DNA from: a bacterium
GTDB taxonomy: Bacteria; Babelota; Babeliae; Babelales; GCA-2401785
Direction: 5' to 3'
Length of the DNA: 53,808 bases
NCBI GenBank assembly: GCA_023249975.1
Contig: JAHFBP010000011.1
Coordinates: 1 to 53,808, forward strand
Part shown: positions 30,303 through 38,301 of the stretch, piece by piece
Layout: every line of letters starts with the position of its first letter
Numbering within the stretch: the stretch's first letter is position 1
Notes under the pieces: model-generated
Told to the model about the DNA's origin: nothing
What the model saw: only the letters and a program-made list of their open reading frames with translations
The model's database searches: none
Position numbers and translations under genes: made by a program

Positions 30303-30644
30303 ATGATGTTTTTCTCAATAAAAAAGGCGCCACTTTTCCTGATCCTCGCCTTGCTTACGGCAAGCCTTTCAGCTGAGCCCGCTATAGCTCCATGCGACAG
30401 CCTGGCTCATGAAAATGATGCCAAGAGCACACACTTCAATGCCGTATTTGAAGCTGCGTCAGCACTTGAAGCCGCTGCAATTTTAACCGCTGCCATTGCC
30501 TCATCCATTGAGCAAGCCGCTGTGGCAATTGAACACGCTGCTGCTGCCGTTGAACAAGCGGCCATTGGAGCTGAACACACAGCTATTGAAATCGAACAAG
30601 CAGCCGAAATGTTCAAAGACGCTCAAACTGCGCCCAAAGAATAA
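30303..30644 (+). CDS. Small secreted protein with alanine-rich heptad repeats
   Basis: A 113-residue protein. The ATG at 30303 has GGGAG upstream and opens a signal peptide (KKAPLFLILALLTASLSAEP). From about residue 45 to 105 the sequence is built from seven-residue units with E(Q/H)AA/T at fixed positions (IEQAAVA, IEHAAAA, VEQAAIG, AEHTAIE, IEQAAEM). This is a heptad pattern typical of a coiled coil with small core residues (alanine coil). It is likely to form a bundle or oligomer outside the cytoplasm. Lpp-like envelope lipoproteins use such coils, but there is no lipobox here. Function unknown. Confidence 0.75.
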   Translation: MMFFSIKKAPLFLILALLTASLSAEPAIAPCDSLAHENDAKSTHFNAVFEAASALEAAAILTAAIASSIEQAAVAIEHAAAAVEQAAIGAEHTAIEIEQAAEMFKDAQTAPKE

Positions 30645-30948
30645 GTTCTCATCCGAAAACTCGGTGATTTTAAATATCCATCTACACCCCGCATGCGGGG
30701 CGAGTGAGTTTCTTACACTGCAAGGTCTTTGCGAATTTTCCGATAAGCTCTAAAAAACAGGGTAGTTTTATCACTTTATGGTTATTTTGTTGGGATAATA
30801 AGAAAACAAAATATGAAATCTTACTGAAATAACCCAAAAAACCCTGATTTTGATAGGATTCAAACTTCAGTTTGCCCAATTGCAACCCCATTGCTAAACT
30901 GTAACTATACTGAAGATTGAGCCTTGTTTTTAGATAAAGGATAAAACT
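30645..30948. other. Intergenic region with a 14-bp palindrome
   Basis: No gene is seen in these 304 bases. CCCCGCATGCGGGG (30687-30700) is a perfect palindrome that shares GCATGCGG with the dispersed element. A ribosome site (AAAGGA) stands before the next gene. A promoter is probable near TATACT (about 30910), but no well-spaced -35 box is clear. Confidence 0.6.
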
Positions 30949-31884
30949 ATGACACATTTCAATATGAAGAAAGTGGCATTGGCTTTAACGCTACTCTGTG
31001 CCGGAAATTCAGTTCATGCTATGTATAATGGTGATGGTACAGGGCATAAAACCTTTGTTGTTTATCGGACGCGGACAACCAAAGCTCCTCGTGACCTTAC
31101 CCCAAACTACGCTCTTGGCATGATTGCTGCCGGCCAATTACTCCGCAAATCATACAAAACTGCTGATATTGATCAAAATGATGGCCTAATCACCACATCT
31201 AAAAAAACCGGAATGAATTTGTGGAATGCATTTTGGAACAAGATGAACAAAAAAGAAAAGCTCTTCTTCCTCGCCGCAACCGCTGGAGCCGCCAAAGCCG
31301 ATCGTAAGCGTTATGGACGTCGAACATTATTACAAAAAGCCTCAGATCAATACTTCGATAGCCCAAAACCCTTTGCAGCAGCTGCCGGACTTCAAGCTCT
31401 GACCAAAATGTACCGAAGTTCATGTGATGACGGCAAAACAGGTTGGATGAAGCGCTGTTTAACCATGTTCTCTGCAAAAAACTTGAAAAAGAGCTGGGCT
31501 GCTACGAGCAAAACAGAACTGGGCCTTTTTGCCGCCCTCTTGGTTCCTGGAACCTGTGCAGCAGGAAAGTACAGCAAAGAATATGATCGTAAGGCTTTGC
31601 GTGAATTTATTGGAGAAGATTCCCATCGTGAATTTATTGGAGAAGATTCCAATGTTCGCATTACTAACTTAGAAGATGCGGTATTTGGAGAAGTGCATCG
31701 TGACCGTAGTGGATTCTTCAATGGAATCGAGCACAAAGTTGCCTTTTTACTACGAGAGACATATCTTCATTGGCGGGTTCCTTTCGTCGCCCCGAGAGAC
31801 CCGAACCCGGACTGCCCCTATGGCAGGTACTATCCGTTCCCGAGTGCAAGCTCTCTCTGGCCTGAACAAGACAACGATTATTAG
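30949..31884 (+). CDS. Secreted basic protein with two EKxLF-type modules
   Basis: A 311-residue protein with signal peptide (MKKVALALTLLCAGNSVHA). Two similar modules lie inside it: MNKKEKLFFLAATAGAAK (about residue 98) and TSKTELGLFAALLVPGTCAAGK (about 186). Each has a charged lead, then a short hydrophobic, glycine-containing segment and a Lys. They match the motif in the genes at 26578 and 29462. Near residue 218 a nine-residue unit (REFIGEDSH/N) is tandemly duplicated by an exact-period 27-base repeat (31600-31653). The end is Pro/Tyr-rich. A ribosome site AAAGGA is 8-9 bases before the ATG. Exported; function unknown. Confidence 0.8.
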   Translation: MTHFNMKKVALALTLLCAGNSVHAMYNGDGTGHKTFVVYRTRTTKAPRDLTPNYALGMIAAGQLLRKSYKTADIDQNDGLITTSKKTGMNLWNAFWNKMNKKEKLFFLAATAGAAKADRKRYGRRTLLQKASDQYFDSPKPFAAAAGLQALTKMYRSSCDDGKTGWMKRCLTMFSAKNLKKSWAATSKTELGLFAALLVPGTCAAGKYSKEYDRKALREFIGEDSHREFIGEDSNVRITNLEDAVFGEVHRDRSGFFNGIEHKVAFLLRETYLHWRVPFVAPRDPNPDCPYGRYYPFPSASSLWPEQDNDY

Positions 31885-31910
31885 AACTGATAACTAAGCA
31901 TACATTAATA

Positions 31911-31944
31911 AAAAAGGCCCCACCAAAAAAGTGGGGCCTTTTTT
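31911..31944. terminator. Bidirectional terminator
   Basis: AAAAAGGCCCCAC (31911-31923) pairs with GTGGGGCCTTTTT (31931-31943) around a 7-base loop. It separates the secreted-protein gene from the convergent glycosyltransferase, whose stop codon touches the stem. Confidence 0.93.
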
Positions 31945-33172
31945 ATTGCGAATAGATCTGATCAACTTTTTTTGCCTGCTGGGCGAGTGAAAATTTATTC
32001 TCAACATTCTCGCGACCGGCAAGGCTCATTAAATGTGCCAGCTCAAAATCATACATCAAGCTTTGCAGCGCATCGGCCCACGCGGCCACATCGTGAGGCG
32101 GTATGAGAAATCCGGTAACGCCATCTTCCACCAATTCGTCCAGTGGCGGCACGTCTGAGGCTATGACCGGCTTGCCCAGGGCACCCGCTTCAATAATAGG
32201 GCGGGCAAAGTGGCCGACAGTTGCGGGAAAAGTCACCACATCCATCTGGCGCATAATCTCGTGCATATTATTCACCACACCGAAGATATGAACATATTCA
32301 CCCAGTTCTTGAACTAATTTTTCAACTTTTTTGCGATACCGATCTGAAGGAACAATGCGGTCGCGAATTTTTTGCCACCCCTTCGATACATTTTTCTGAA
32401 GAAAACCACTTCCCCCGTCGCTAAAGCTATGGCGGACAGGCAGGGAATGCGGAGCAGGCCAGAACCCGGCAATCATCAAGCGAACTTTGTGCCCACGGGC
32501 ATGGAGCAACTGCACTGCCTGCAGAATGGCCAGCACACCCTTTTCTTTGGACAATCCCCCTACATACCCGATGGTAAAGGGCTTGTCCATCATTACCTGC
32601 GCAGGCATAAACTTGGCACAATCCACCGCATTGTACAAAACCTGAGTTTTTGCCAACGTAGCCCATGGGCGCGCATCATTTTTGCAAATGGCCACAATGT
32701 CGTCAGCATAACGACCCACGGCCCAACGGACCAAAGCTCGCCGCAACCCCAGATATCCGGGGGCAAGAGGTTCGCGGACATGGCAGATCACACGAATACC
32801 CATTTTCCGTGCAACAACGGCCCAGGGCCAGAGCGAAGTGGTATTTAGGTGAATAATGTCGGGCTTAATTTTTGCAATCCACCACAGCCCAATTTCAGTC
32901 AAAATTTTGTAAGTTCCCCACAGCGCGCGAACCAGGTGGTGCACATGATACCAGCGGTACCACCAAATTTTGGTGTGTGAAAAATCAGAATAATTAACAG
33001 GGCCGAGCACCTCAATCCCCGCATTGCGAAACAGATCAATGGCCGGAGATTCGAATAAAAAGAGAATAATGGGATGATATTTGGTGCGATCAAGAGGTTT
33101 GATCAAATTGAGCAGGCTAATCGGCGCTCCACCAATTCCCACCCCGTGATGGATGTATAAAATCTTTTTCAC
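31943..33172 (-). CDS. Glycosyltransferase family 4 (with a repeat-encoded insert)
   Basis: A GT-B fold glycosyltransferase, 409 residues. The N-terminal domain starts IHHGVGIGGAPISLLNLI. The C-terminal domain has IGYVGGLSKEKGVLAILQAVQLL (nucleotide-sugar loop) and the EX7E-type donor motif EAGALGKPVIASDVPPLDELVE. The donor and acceptor are unknown. About 25 residues near positions 240-265 (within HSLPVRHSFSDGG...LQKNVSKGW) are encoded by copy E of the dispersed palindromic element, inserted in frame between two conserved parts. The likely start is GTG. It is separated from the rest of the cluster by a nuclease-type ATPase gene but belongs to it by function. Confidence 0.9.
   Translation of the reverse strand: MKKILYIHHGVGIGGAPISLLNLIKPLDRTKYHPIILFLFESPAIDLFRNAGIEVLGPVNYSDFSHTKIWWYRWYHVHHLVRALWGTYKILTEIGLWWIAKIKPDIIHLNTTSLWPWAVVARKMGIRVICHVREPLAPGYLGLRRALVRWAVGRYADDIVAICKNDARPWATLAKTQVLYNAVDCAKFMPAQVMMDKPFTIGYVGGLSKEKGVLAILQAVQLLHARGHKVRLMIAGFWPAPHSLPVRHSFSDGGSGFLQKNVSKGWQKIRDRIVPSDRYRKKVEKLVQELGEYVHIFGVVNNMHEIMRQMDVVTFPATVGHFARPIIEAGALGKPVIASDVPPLDELVEDGVTGFLIPPHDVAAWADALQSLMYDFELAHLMSLAGRENVENKFSLAQQAKKVDQIYSQ
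32379..32452 (+). repeat. Palindromic element, copy E (inside a glycosyltransferase gene)
   Basis: CCCTTCGATACAT, a hairpin TTTTCT-ga-AGAAAA, CCACTT, then a second small repeat (GTCGCTAAAGCTATGGCGG) and CAGGGAATGCGG. It is the element carrying a nested insertion, about 30 bases longer than the others. The host reading frame stays open through all of it. Confidence 0.85.
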
Positions 33173-33249
33173 GATTTGGGCCCTTTTAAGTTCTGTTGAG
33201 TTTTACAATAGCTATAAATTGTACATTTTTATTTAGATACATATCCACC

Positions 33250-33318
33250 CCCCTTCGACAAGCTCAAGACAGGCCTCGCTCCACTCGTCCCGCATGCCCT
33301 GAGCTTGTCGAAGGGGGT
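33250..33318. repeat. Perfect 18-bp inverted repeat (variant element)
   Basis: CCCCCTTCGACAAGCTCA (33250-33267) and TGAGCTTGTCGAAGGGGG (33301-33318) are perfectly complementary, with GCATGCCC just inside the right arm. It lacks the central small hairpin of copies A-F and is a related, TTCGACAAGCTCA-type variant. It could also act as a terminator-like structure after the ATPase gene. Confidence 0.85.
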
Positions 33319-33372
33319 TGATGATTTAGAATATGCCCTTGTGACAGCCAGCTTATGGTTGCGCTAAAAACT

Positions 33373-34956
33373 CTACAGATCCTTAGTCTCCCACAAAACT
33401 ATGGTGCCCTCTGGTGTCGTATTAAATGTGATTCCAGCTAAAACAATTTTTTTATTTTGCAATATTGGATACGGCTCCCAATAACGCTTTTCTTCAATTT
33501 GCTTCAAGGCAATTTCTGGGGTGCTATTTCTTTTAAATTCGATGACAAAGGTTTTAGTCTTACCTTCAAGCAAAAGGTCCATAAAGCCTTCTTCTGTTGC
33601 AATTTCTGCTGCTGGTCTTTGCCCAAAGAGAACACATATCATAAAAAACACTTGTTGATAAAACTTTTCTCGATTAACTCGAATGTTATGAGGAATAATC
33701 TTAAGAAAATCTTGTAAATGCTTACAAAAAAGACCAATGTCATCAGCGGCAAGCGCTTTGCGGAATCTATAGCCAAATTCACCAAATTGTTCCGGTGTTA
33801 TGCCACCCACAAATTGCAAAATTTGTTCTGTCATAGAAACACGAACTTCTTCATTGGGATATGCAACTTTATATCCATTTCTTTCAGCATCATAATCAGA
33901 TGCAAAAGTGAGATATCCTGTTTGCAGCAAAAGAGTCCTGTAGTTTTGGTAATACACATCAATCGAAAATGTTTCTAAGTTTGACGCTGCAAAAAATGAA
34001 CCTTCAATAGTCTCAATCTCTGTGGCGATAAGTGGATTTTTTTCAATAAACTTCATAAGAAAATTTGGAGTTCCACTTGAAAACCAATAATTATTCAAAT
34101 CATTTTTGGTTAAGCAATTGTGAAGAGAAAAGGGATTGTAGACGGCAATATTGCTTTTGGTAAAACGATATCCATTGTACCATGTTTTCAAAAGCTGACG
34201 CGTCTGGGCGTAAGGTTCTTTACGAAAATCAGCAAAACTTTGGATATATTCCGCAAAATATCGATCAACTTCTTGATCAGTATACCCAACAAGAGCTGCT
34301 GCTCGTGAGTCATTAGTTAAATCTTCTAAATTGTTAAGATCAGAAAATAAGGCTATTTTTGAAAACTTACTCACTCCAGTAATAAAAAGATGATGAAGGT
34401 GTTCATCAACATCCTTCCCTTTAAAAATTCCAAAAAAGTCCCTTAATATTTCACGTAAAAGCTCTGCTTCTTCAAGATTGCCAATAAGATTGGTAATGGG
34501 TTTATCATATTCATCAATAAGAACAACTACTGATCCTTTTGTTTGACCAAGAGCTCTGACAAGCTCAGCAAGCTTTTCCTTCAGATCTTGTTCTTTCAGA
34601 ATAATTCCATATTTTGCAGCCTGTGCTTCAAGTGAGCTATGCAGTCCCCTGATAAGGACCTCTGAACTTCGATGACTAATTTGACTAAAATCAAACGTGA
34701 TTATTGGCCGAACAATCCACTCAAAATCACTTTGCCCTATCCACAAATCCTTAAAAAGTTCTTTGCGGCCACTAAAAATGGCATCAAGCGTGGAACAGGT
34801 CAGCGATTTCCCAAAGCGACGTGGTCTCGAAAAAAAATAGCGATTAGGAGTATCACCCTTGATCAATTGATACAAAATTTCTGTTTTATCAATATATAAG
34901 GTATTAGTTGTTATAATATTCTCAAAAGTTGAAACACCTATTGGCAATTTTTTCAT
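33373..34956 (-). CDS. AAA-ATPase-like protein with C-terminal PD-(D/E)xK domain
   Basis: A 527-residue protein of the AAA-ATPase_like plus PDDEXK_9 family. The N-terminus has KLPIGVSTFENIITTNTLYIDKT and the family Walker A, RPRRFGKSL (about 44-52). Walker B is VVVLIDEYDKPI (about 148). The C-terminal nuclease-like core is GFMDLLLEGKTKTFVIEFKR (D...ExK). The family is common in symbiont and Bacteroidetes genomes and its role is unknown; a mobile or defence-related gene has been supposed. I start at the ATG at 34956, which overlaps the asnB stop as ATGA; an upstream ATG at 34995 is possible. A decayed partial copy is at 28699-28870. It looks intact. Confidence 0.92.
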   Translation of the reverse strand: MKKLPIGVSTFENIITTNTLYIDKTEILYQLIKGDTPNRYFFSRPRRFGKSLTCSTLDAIFSGRKELFKDLWIGQSDFEWIVRPIITFDFSQISHRSSEVLIRGLHSSLEAQAAKYGIILKEQDLKEKLAELVRALGQTKGSVVVLIDEYDKPITNLIGNLEEAELLREILRDFFGIFKGKDVDEHLHHLFITGVSKFSKIALFSDLNNLEDLTNDSRAAALVGYTDQEVDRYFAEYIQSFADFRKEPYAQTRQLLKTWYNGYRFTKSNIAVYNPFSLHNCLTKNDLNNYWFSSGTPNFLMKFIEKNPLIATEIETIEGSFFAASNLETFSIDVYYQNYRTLLLQTGYLTFASDYDAERNGYKVAYPNEEVRVSMTEQILQFVGGITPEQFGEFGYRFRKALAADDIGLFCKHLQDFLKIIPHNIRVNREKFYQQVFFMICVLFGQRPAAEIATEEGFMDLLLEGKTKTFVIEFKRNSTPEIALKQIEEKRYWEPYPILQNKKIVLAGITFNTTPEGTIVLWETKDL

Positions 34957-36854
34957 CTGTTCTCTGTTTTTCGCATATTGATCGGCAGTTCGCATACCTT
35001 CATGGTACCAGCTCCCTCAAGATCCGCAACTCCATACTTTTGGCACCAACGCATCAACACAAATTGAGCCCACGCACTGCGATAATCAGCTCCAATTTTT
35101 TGATTAAAATGCTGAGCGAGCCACTTTCCAACCGGCATTTCAAACCCGCGCTTGGGATTATTCAGCACATGATCTGGGATCAAATCTCTGCATGCCTGCA
35201 CCAACAAAGGCTTGTTGCCCTTTTGGCCAAAATTGTATTTGAGCGACCCATGAAGACTGACCACATCTTCAATCAACTTATGATCCAGAAACGGGACCCG
35301 TACTTCCAACGTTGAATACATTGCGGCGGCATCGGTGTCGCGCAACAGCGTGTTGGCCGCATACCATGCCAATTCGGCCTTGGAAACCGCATTGAGAATA
35401 TCGGGTTCAGTTTCAAAAATTTTGATAATTTTTTCGTAAACTTGGGAGCCCCCGTCGCGAAGTTCTGTAATTGAGGAAGGAGTTACTTGAAATTGATCAC
35501 TATTGGGCAATGAACGATACTGTGCATACAATTGTGCACCTGATGCCGGCCAATAGCGCACGCAATCGAGTGAAAGTCGATATGCTCCTGACCGCACCAC
35601 CCAGCTCTTTTTGTGACCCCAGGCAAGGATATCCAGCATTTTTTTTGACCACGGCTTTTGGCTCATTTTTTGCATACGCGCAGCTTGCCCAAAAAACGGG
35701 TAGCCACAAAACAGCTCATCCCCGCCAAGTCCCGTAAACCCTACCCTGACAGCTTGTGATGTCAATCGAGAAATGAAAAATGTATTCAGACCATCAACAC
35801 TCGGTTGGTCAATTGATGCAATAAAATCATCCAGAGAATCGGAAAATATTGATTGATTAATACGAATCATTTGATGCCGCGTTCCCAACAATCGTGCTGT
35901 TGCTTCTGCATCACCAGCTTCGTCAATCAGCTTACCTGAGCCCTCAAACCCTAAACTAAAGGTATAAATGGGAGTTGTAGATCGTTGTTGCAATGAGGCG
36001 GCCACCACCGTGGAATCAATGCCGCCACTCAAAAATACCCCTGCGTCACAATCGGTACTCTGATACAAATCAAAAACTTCATCAAGTCGCGATCTGACCA
36101 ATGAGGGGGCCTCATCCAAGCCAACTTCTTCACTCTGTGTTGTGATATCAGCCACATCCCAAAAGGTCTCGGTTGTTATTGTCCCTTCACATATTTCCAG
36201 CACAGTTCCGGGCATGAGGGCATGAACATCCTGCAAAATGGTAAACGGTGCAGCAATTGATCCATGCCGCAAAAACAGATCTCGCCCTGGTTTTGACATC
36301 ACCAAAGGAACAATGCCACTGCCCATCAAGCCTTTGATCTCAGAAGCAAAAATGAGCGATGGCTCACCATCAACCTCAATCTGCGACCAGTACAGAGACT
36401 TAACACCCATGTGGTCTCGAGCCAAAATTAAACGCTGTTCTTGAACATCCCAAAAGGCACACGCAAACATTCCCCGTAATTTTGAAAAAGCTGCACCGCC
36501 CCAAAGAATAAGGGCTTGTAATAAAACTTCGGTGTCGCCAGATGTTTTGAAAATTACCCCTGTTTTTTGCAGTTGAGCAGAAAGTTCACGGTAGTTATAA
36601 ATTTCACCAACAAAAACCAAAACATAACGACCATCATCACTCATCATGGGTTGGTTTGACCGAGCAGAATGATCCACAATCGACAAGCGACGATGCCCAA
36701 AAAAACACATGTTTTGTGGGTCAGCATAAGTACCATGACCATCTTTACCACGATGCACCATTGCGCTATTCATGGCATTGACGATTTTTAGGCATTTTTC
36801 AGTGTCGAGTCTTCCACCAACCCCAAATTTAACAATTCCATTTATACCGCACAT
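34953..36854 (-). CDS. asnB: Glutamine-hydrolysing asparagine synthetase (AsnB-like)
   Basis: The enzyme transfers ammonia from glutamine to an acyl-adenylate. The N-terminal glutaminase starts MCGINGIVKFG, whose Cys must be residue 2, so the start is the ATG at 36854 and not the longer frame to 36893. The synthetase domain has the PP-loop LSGGIDSTVVAASL (about 260) and GLGGDELFCGYPFF. At 633 residues it is the usual length. In polysaccharide clusters AsnB-like enzymes may amidate sugar acids, for example uronic acids, rather than make free asparagine. The neighbouring ugd would supply the uronate. This is inference; free asparagine synthesis is the alternative. Confidence 0.93.
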   Translation of the reverse strand: MCGINGIVKFGVGGRLDTEKCLKIVNAMNSAMVHRGKDGHGTYADPQNMCFFGHRRLSIVDHSARSNQPMMSDDGRYVLVFVGEIYNYRELSAQLQKTGVIFKTSGDTEVLLQALILWGGAAFSKLRGMFACAFWDVQEQRLILARDHMGVKSLYWSQIEVDGEPSLIFASEIKGLMGSGIVPLVMSKPGRDLFLRHGSIAAPFTILQDVHALMPGTVLEICEGTITTETFWDVADITTQSEEVGLDEAPSLVRSRLDEVFDLYQSTDCDAGVFLSGGIDSTVVAASLQQRSTTPIYTFSLGFEGSGKLIDEAGDAEATARLLGTRHQMIRINQSIFSDSLDDFIASIDQPSVDGLNTFFISRLTSQAVRVGFTGLGGDELFCGYPFFGQAARMQKMSQKPWSKKMLDILAWGHKKSWVVRSGAYRLSLDCVRYWPASGAQLYAQYRSLPNSDQFQVTPSSITELRDGGSQVYEKIIKIFETEPDILNAVSKAELAWYAANTLLRDTDAAAMYSTLEVRVPFLDHKLIEDVVSLHGSLKYNFGQKGNKPLLVQACRDLIPDHVLNNPKRGFEMPVGKWLAQHFNQKIGADYRSAWAQFVLMRWCQKYGVADLEGAGTMKVCELPINMRKTENR

Positions 36855-36861
36855 AAACAAC

Positions 36862-38253
36862 CTAGTCTTTGTGAACCAAGCAAATATTCTCATCCAAATC
36901 CGGCATAGCGCACAATTGTTGCCGACTTTGTGAACACCGCCCCATGGTCACATAGGTGACACCTTCCAGAAGAAGTGCATGAAAATCAAGGCAATTGCGA
37001 CCGTCAAAAATGGTTTTGTCAGACAAAAGACTGAAGTCTTTAACGGCATGGTCCTTGAACTCTCGCCAGTCCGTCAGAACAATCAGAAAGTCTGCTTTTT
37101 CCAAAACGTCTTTAGCCGAGCGCGCAAACGTGTAATTTTTGTCAGGATAATACTGCGCAAAGTTCTCCATCGCGATTGGGTCAAACACAATCAATTCGCG
37201 ACACATTGGCGCCAGCTGCTCAAGAATGGTAAGAGCAGGCGCATCGCGCAAATCGTCTGTTTCTGGCTTGAAGGCAAGCCCCCAAACACCACATTTTTTT
37301 GATTTAAGCTCTGAACCGAAATGCTCTTTAATGCGCTCTACAAATTTGACCCGCTGTACCATGTTGGCTTCTTCAGCTGCCTTGGCAATGGTCATTGGAA
37401 CATCGTGCATGCGACCCAAGTTGACCAAAGCTTTAACGTCTTTTGGAAAACAGCTGCCGCCATAACCCACTCCAGCCTCCAAGAATGAAGGCCCAATACG
37501 TGGATCTTTGCCCATAGCCACTTTAACTTCGTGAATATCAGCGCCCACTTTGTCCGCCAAAAGCGCAAGTTCGTTAATAAAACTAATGCGGGTTGCCAGC
37601 ATGGTATTGGAGGCGTATTTTGCCATTTCGGCAGATTCGAAATTCATCGTCAAAATTTGTTCATCATGCTTTACAAAAGATTTGTACAAAGCACGAAACT
37701 CATGCGCAACGCTTTGAGATTCGACTCCAATGACCACGCGGTCTGGATACAAAAAATCGTCAACCGCGCGGCCTTCTCTCAAAAACTCTGGATTTGATGC
37801 CACATGAACCGCAATGTCCAGGCCACGTTGTTTGAGAATGTCCTTAATAACCGTTGCCGTTCTGCGCGTTACACCAACGGGAACCGTTGATTTATGTACA
37901 AAAACTGTATTATGAGTCAGCCGTTTGCCGATGGCTGTCACAACACGCCACACATCGGTCAAATCAACTCCACCATCAGGACGAGAAGGCGTTCCAACAC
38001 ATGAAAAAATGATCTCCGGCTGCTTTTCACATAATTCTTCGACTGACTGAACGCACATAAGCATTCCAGATTCAAGAGCATCTTTGAGCAATGGCGCAAG
38101 CTTGGGTTCGTAAAAGGGAACAATGCCCGCCTTAAGGTTTTCAAATCGTTTTTCATCTCGCTCAACAAGTGTGACCTTAAAGCCCCGTGTCGCAAAACAA
38201 ACACCCGTCACCAACCCAACGTATCCAGCCCCAATAACCGCTATTTCTTTCAT
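36862..38253 (-). CDS. ugd: UDP-glucose 6-dehydrogenase
   Basis: Oxidises UDP-glucose twice to UDP-glucuronate using NAD. The N-terminal Rossmann motif is IAVIGAGYVGLVTGVCFA. The catalytic Cys lies in EAGVGYGGSCFPKDV (about 265) with its Lys just after. Other family motifs are SNPEFLREG and TVPVGVTRRT. Length is 463 residues, near normal. AAGGGAG supports the ATG at 38253. Its product feeds the decarboxylase at 44281 (UDP-xylose) and may be a building block itself. It stands seven bases before the AsnB start. Confidence 0.97.
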   Translation of the reverse strand: MKEIAVIGAGYVGLVTGVCFATRGFKVTLVERDEKRFENLKAGIVPFYEPKLAPLLKDALESGMLMCVQSVEELCEKQPEIIFSCVGTPSRPDGGVDLTDVWRVVTAIGKRLTHNTVFVHKSTVPVGVTRRTATVIKDILKQRGLDIAVHVASNPEFLREGRAVDDFLYPDRVVIGVESQSVAHEFRALYKSFVKHDEQILTMNFESAEMAKYASNTMLATRISFINELALLADKVGADIHEVKVAMGKDPRIGPSFLEAGVGYGGSCFPKDVKALVNLGRMHDVPMTIAKAAEEANMVQRVKFVERIKEHFGSELKSKKCGVWGLAFKPETDDLRDAPALTILEQLAPMCRELIVFDPIAMENFAQYYPDKNYTFARSAKDVLEKADFLIVLTDWREFKDHAVKDFSLLSDKTIFDGRNCLDFHALLLEGVTYVTMGRCSQSRQQLCAMPDLDENICLVHKD

Positions 38254-38301
38254 ATTCAATCTCCCTTATGCCTCGATGAGGCTTATGTTTTTTACTCAAG
38301 C

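Noticed and set aside
30687-30700. The 14-bp palindrome CCCCGCATGCGGGG as a terminator.
   Set aside because: There is no loop and no T-run; it is better seen as a fragment of the dispersed element.
36855-36893. Longer AsnB start at 36893.
   Set aside because: The glutaminase nucleophile must be the Cys right after the first Met, which fixes the start at 36854.
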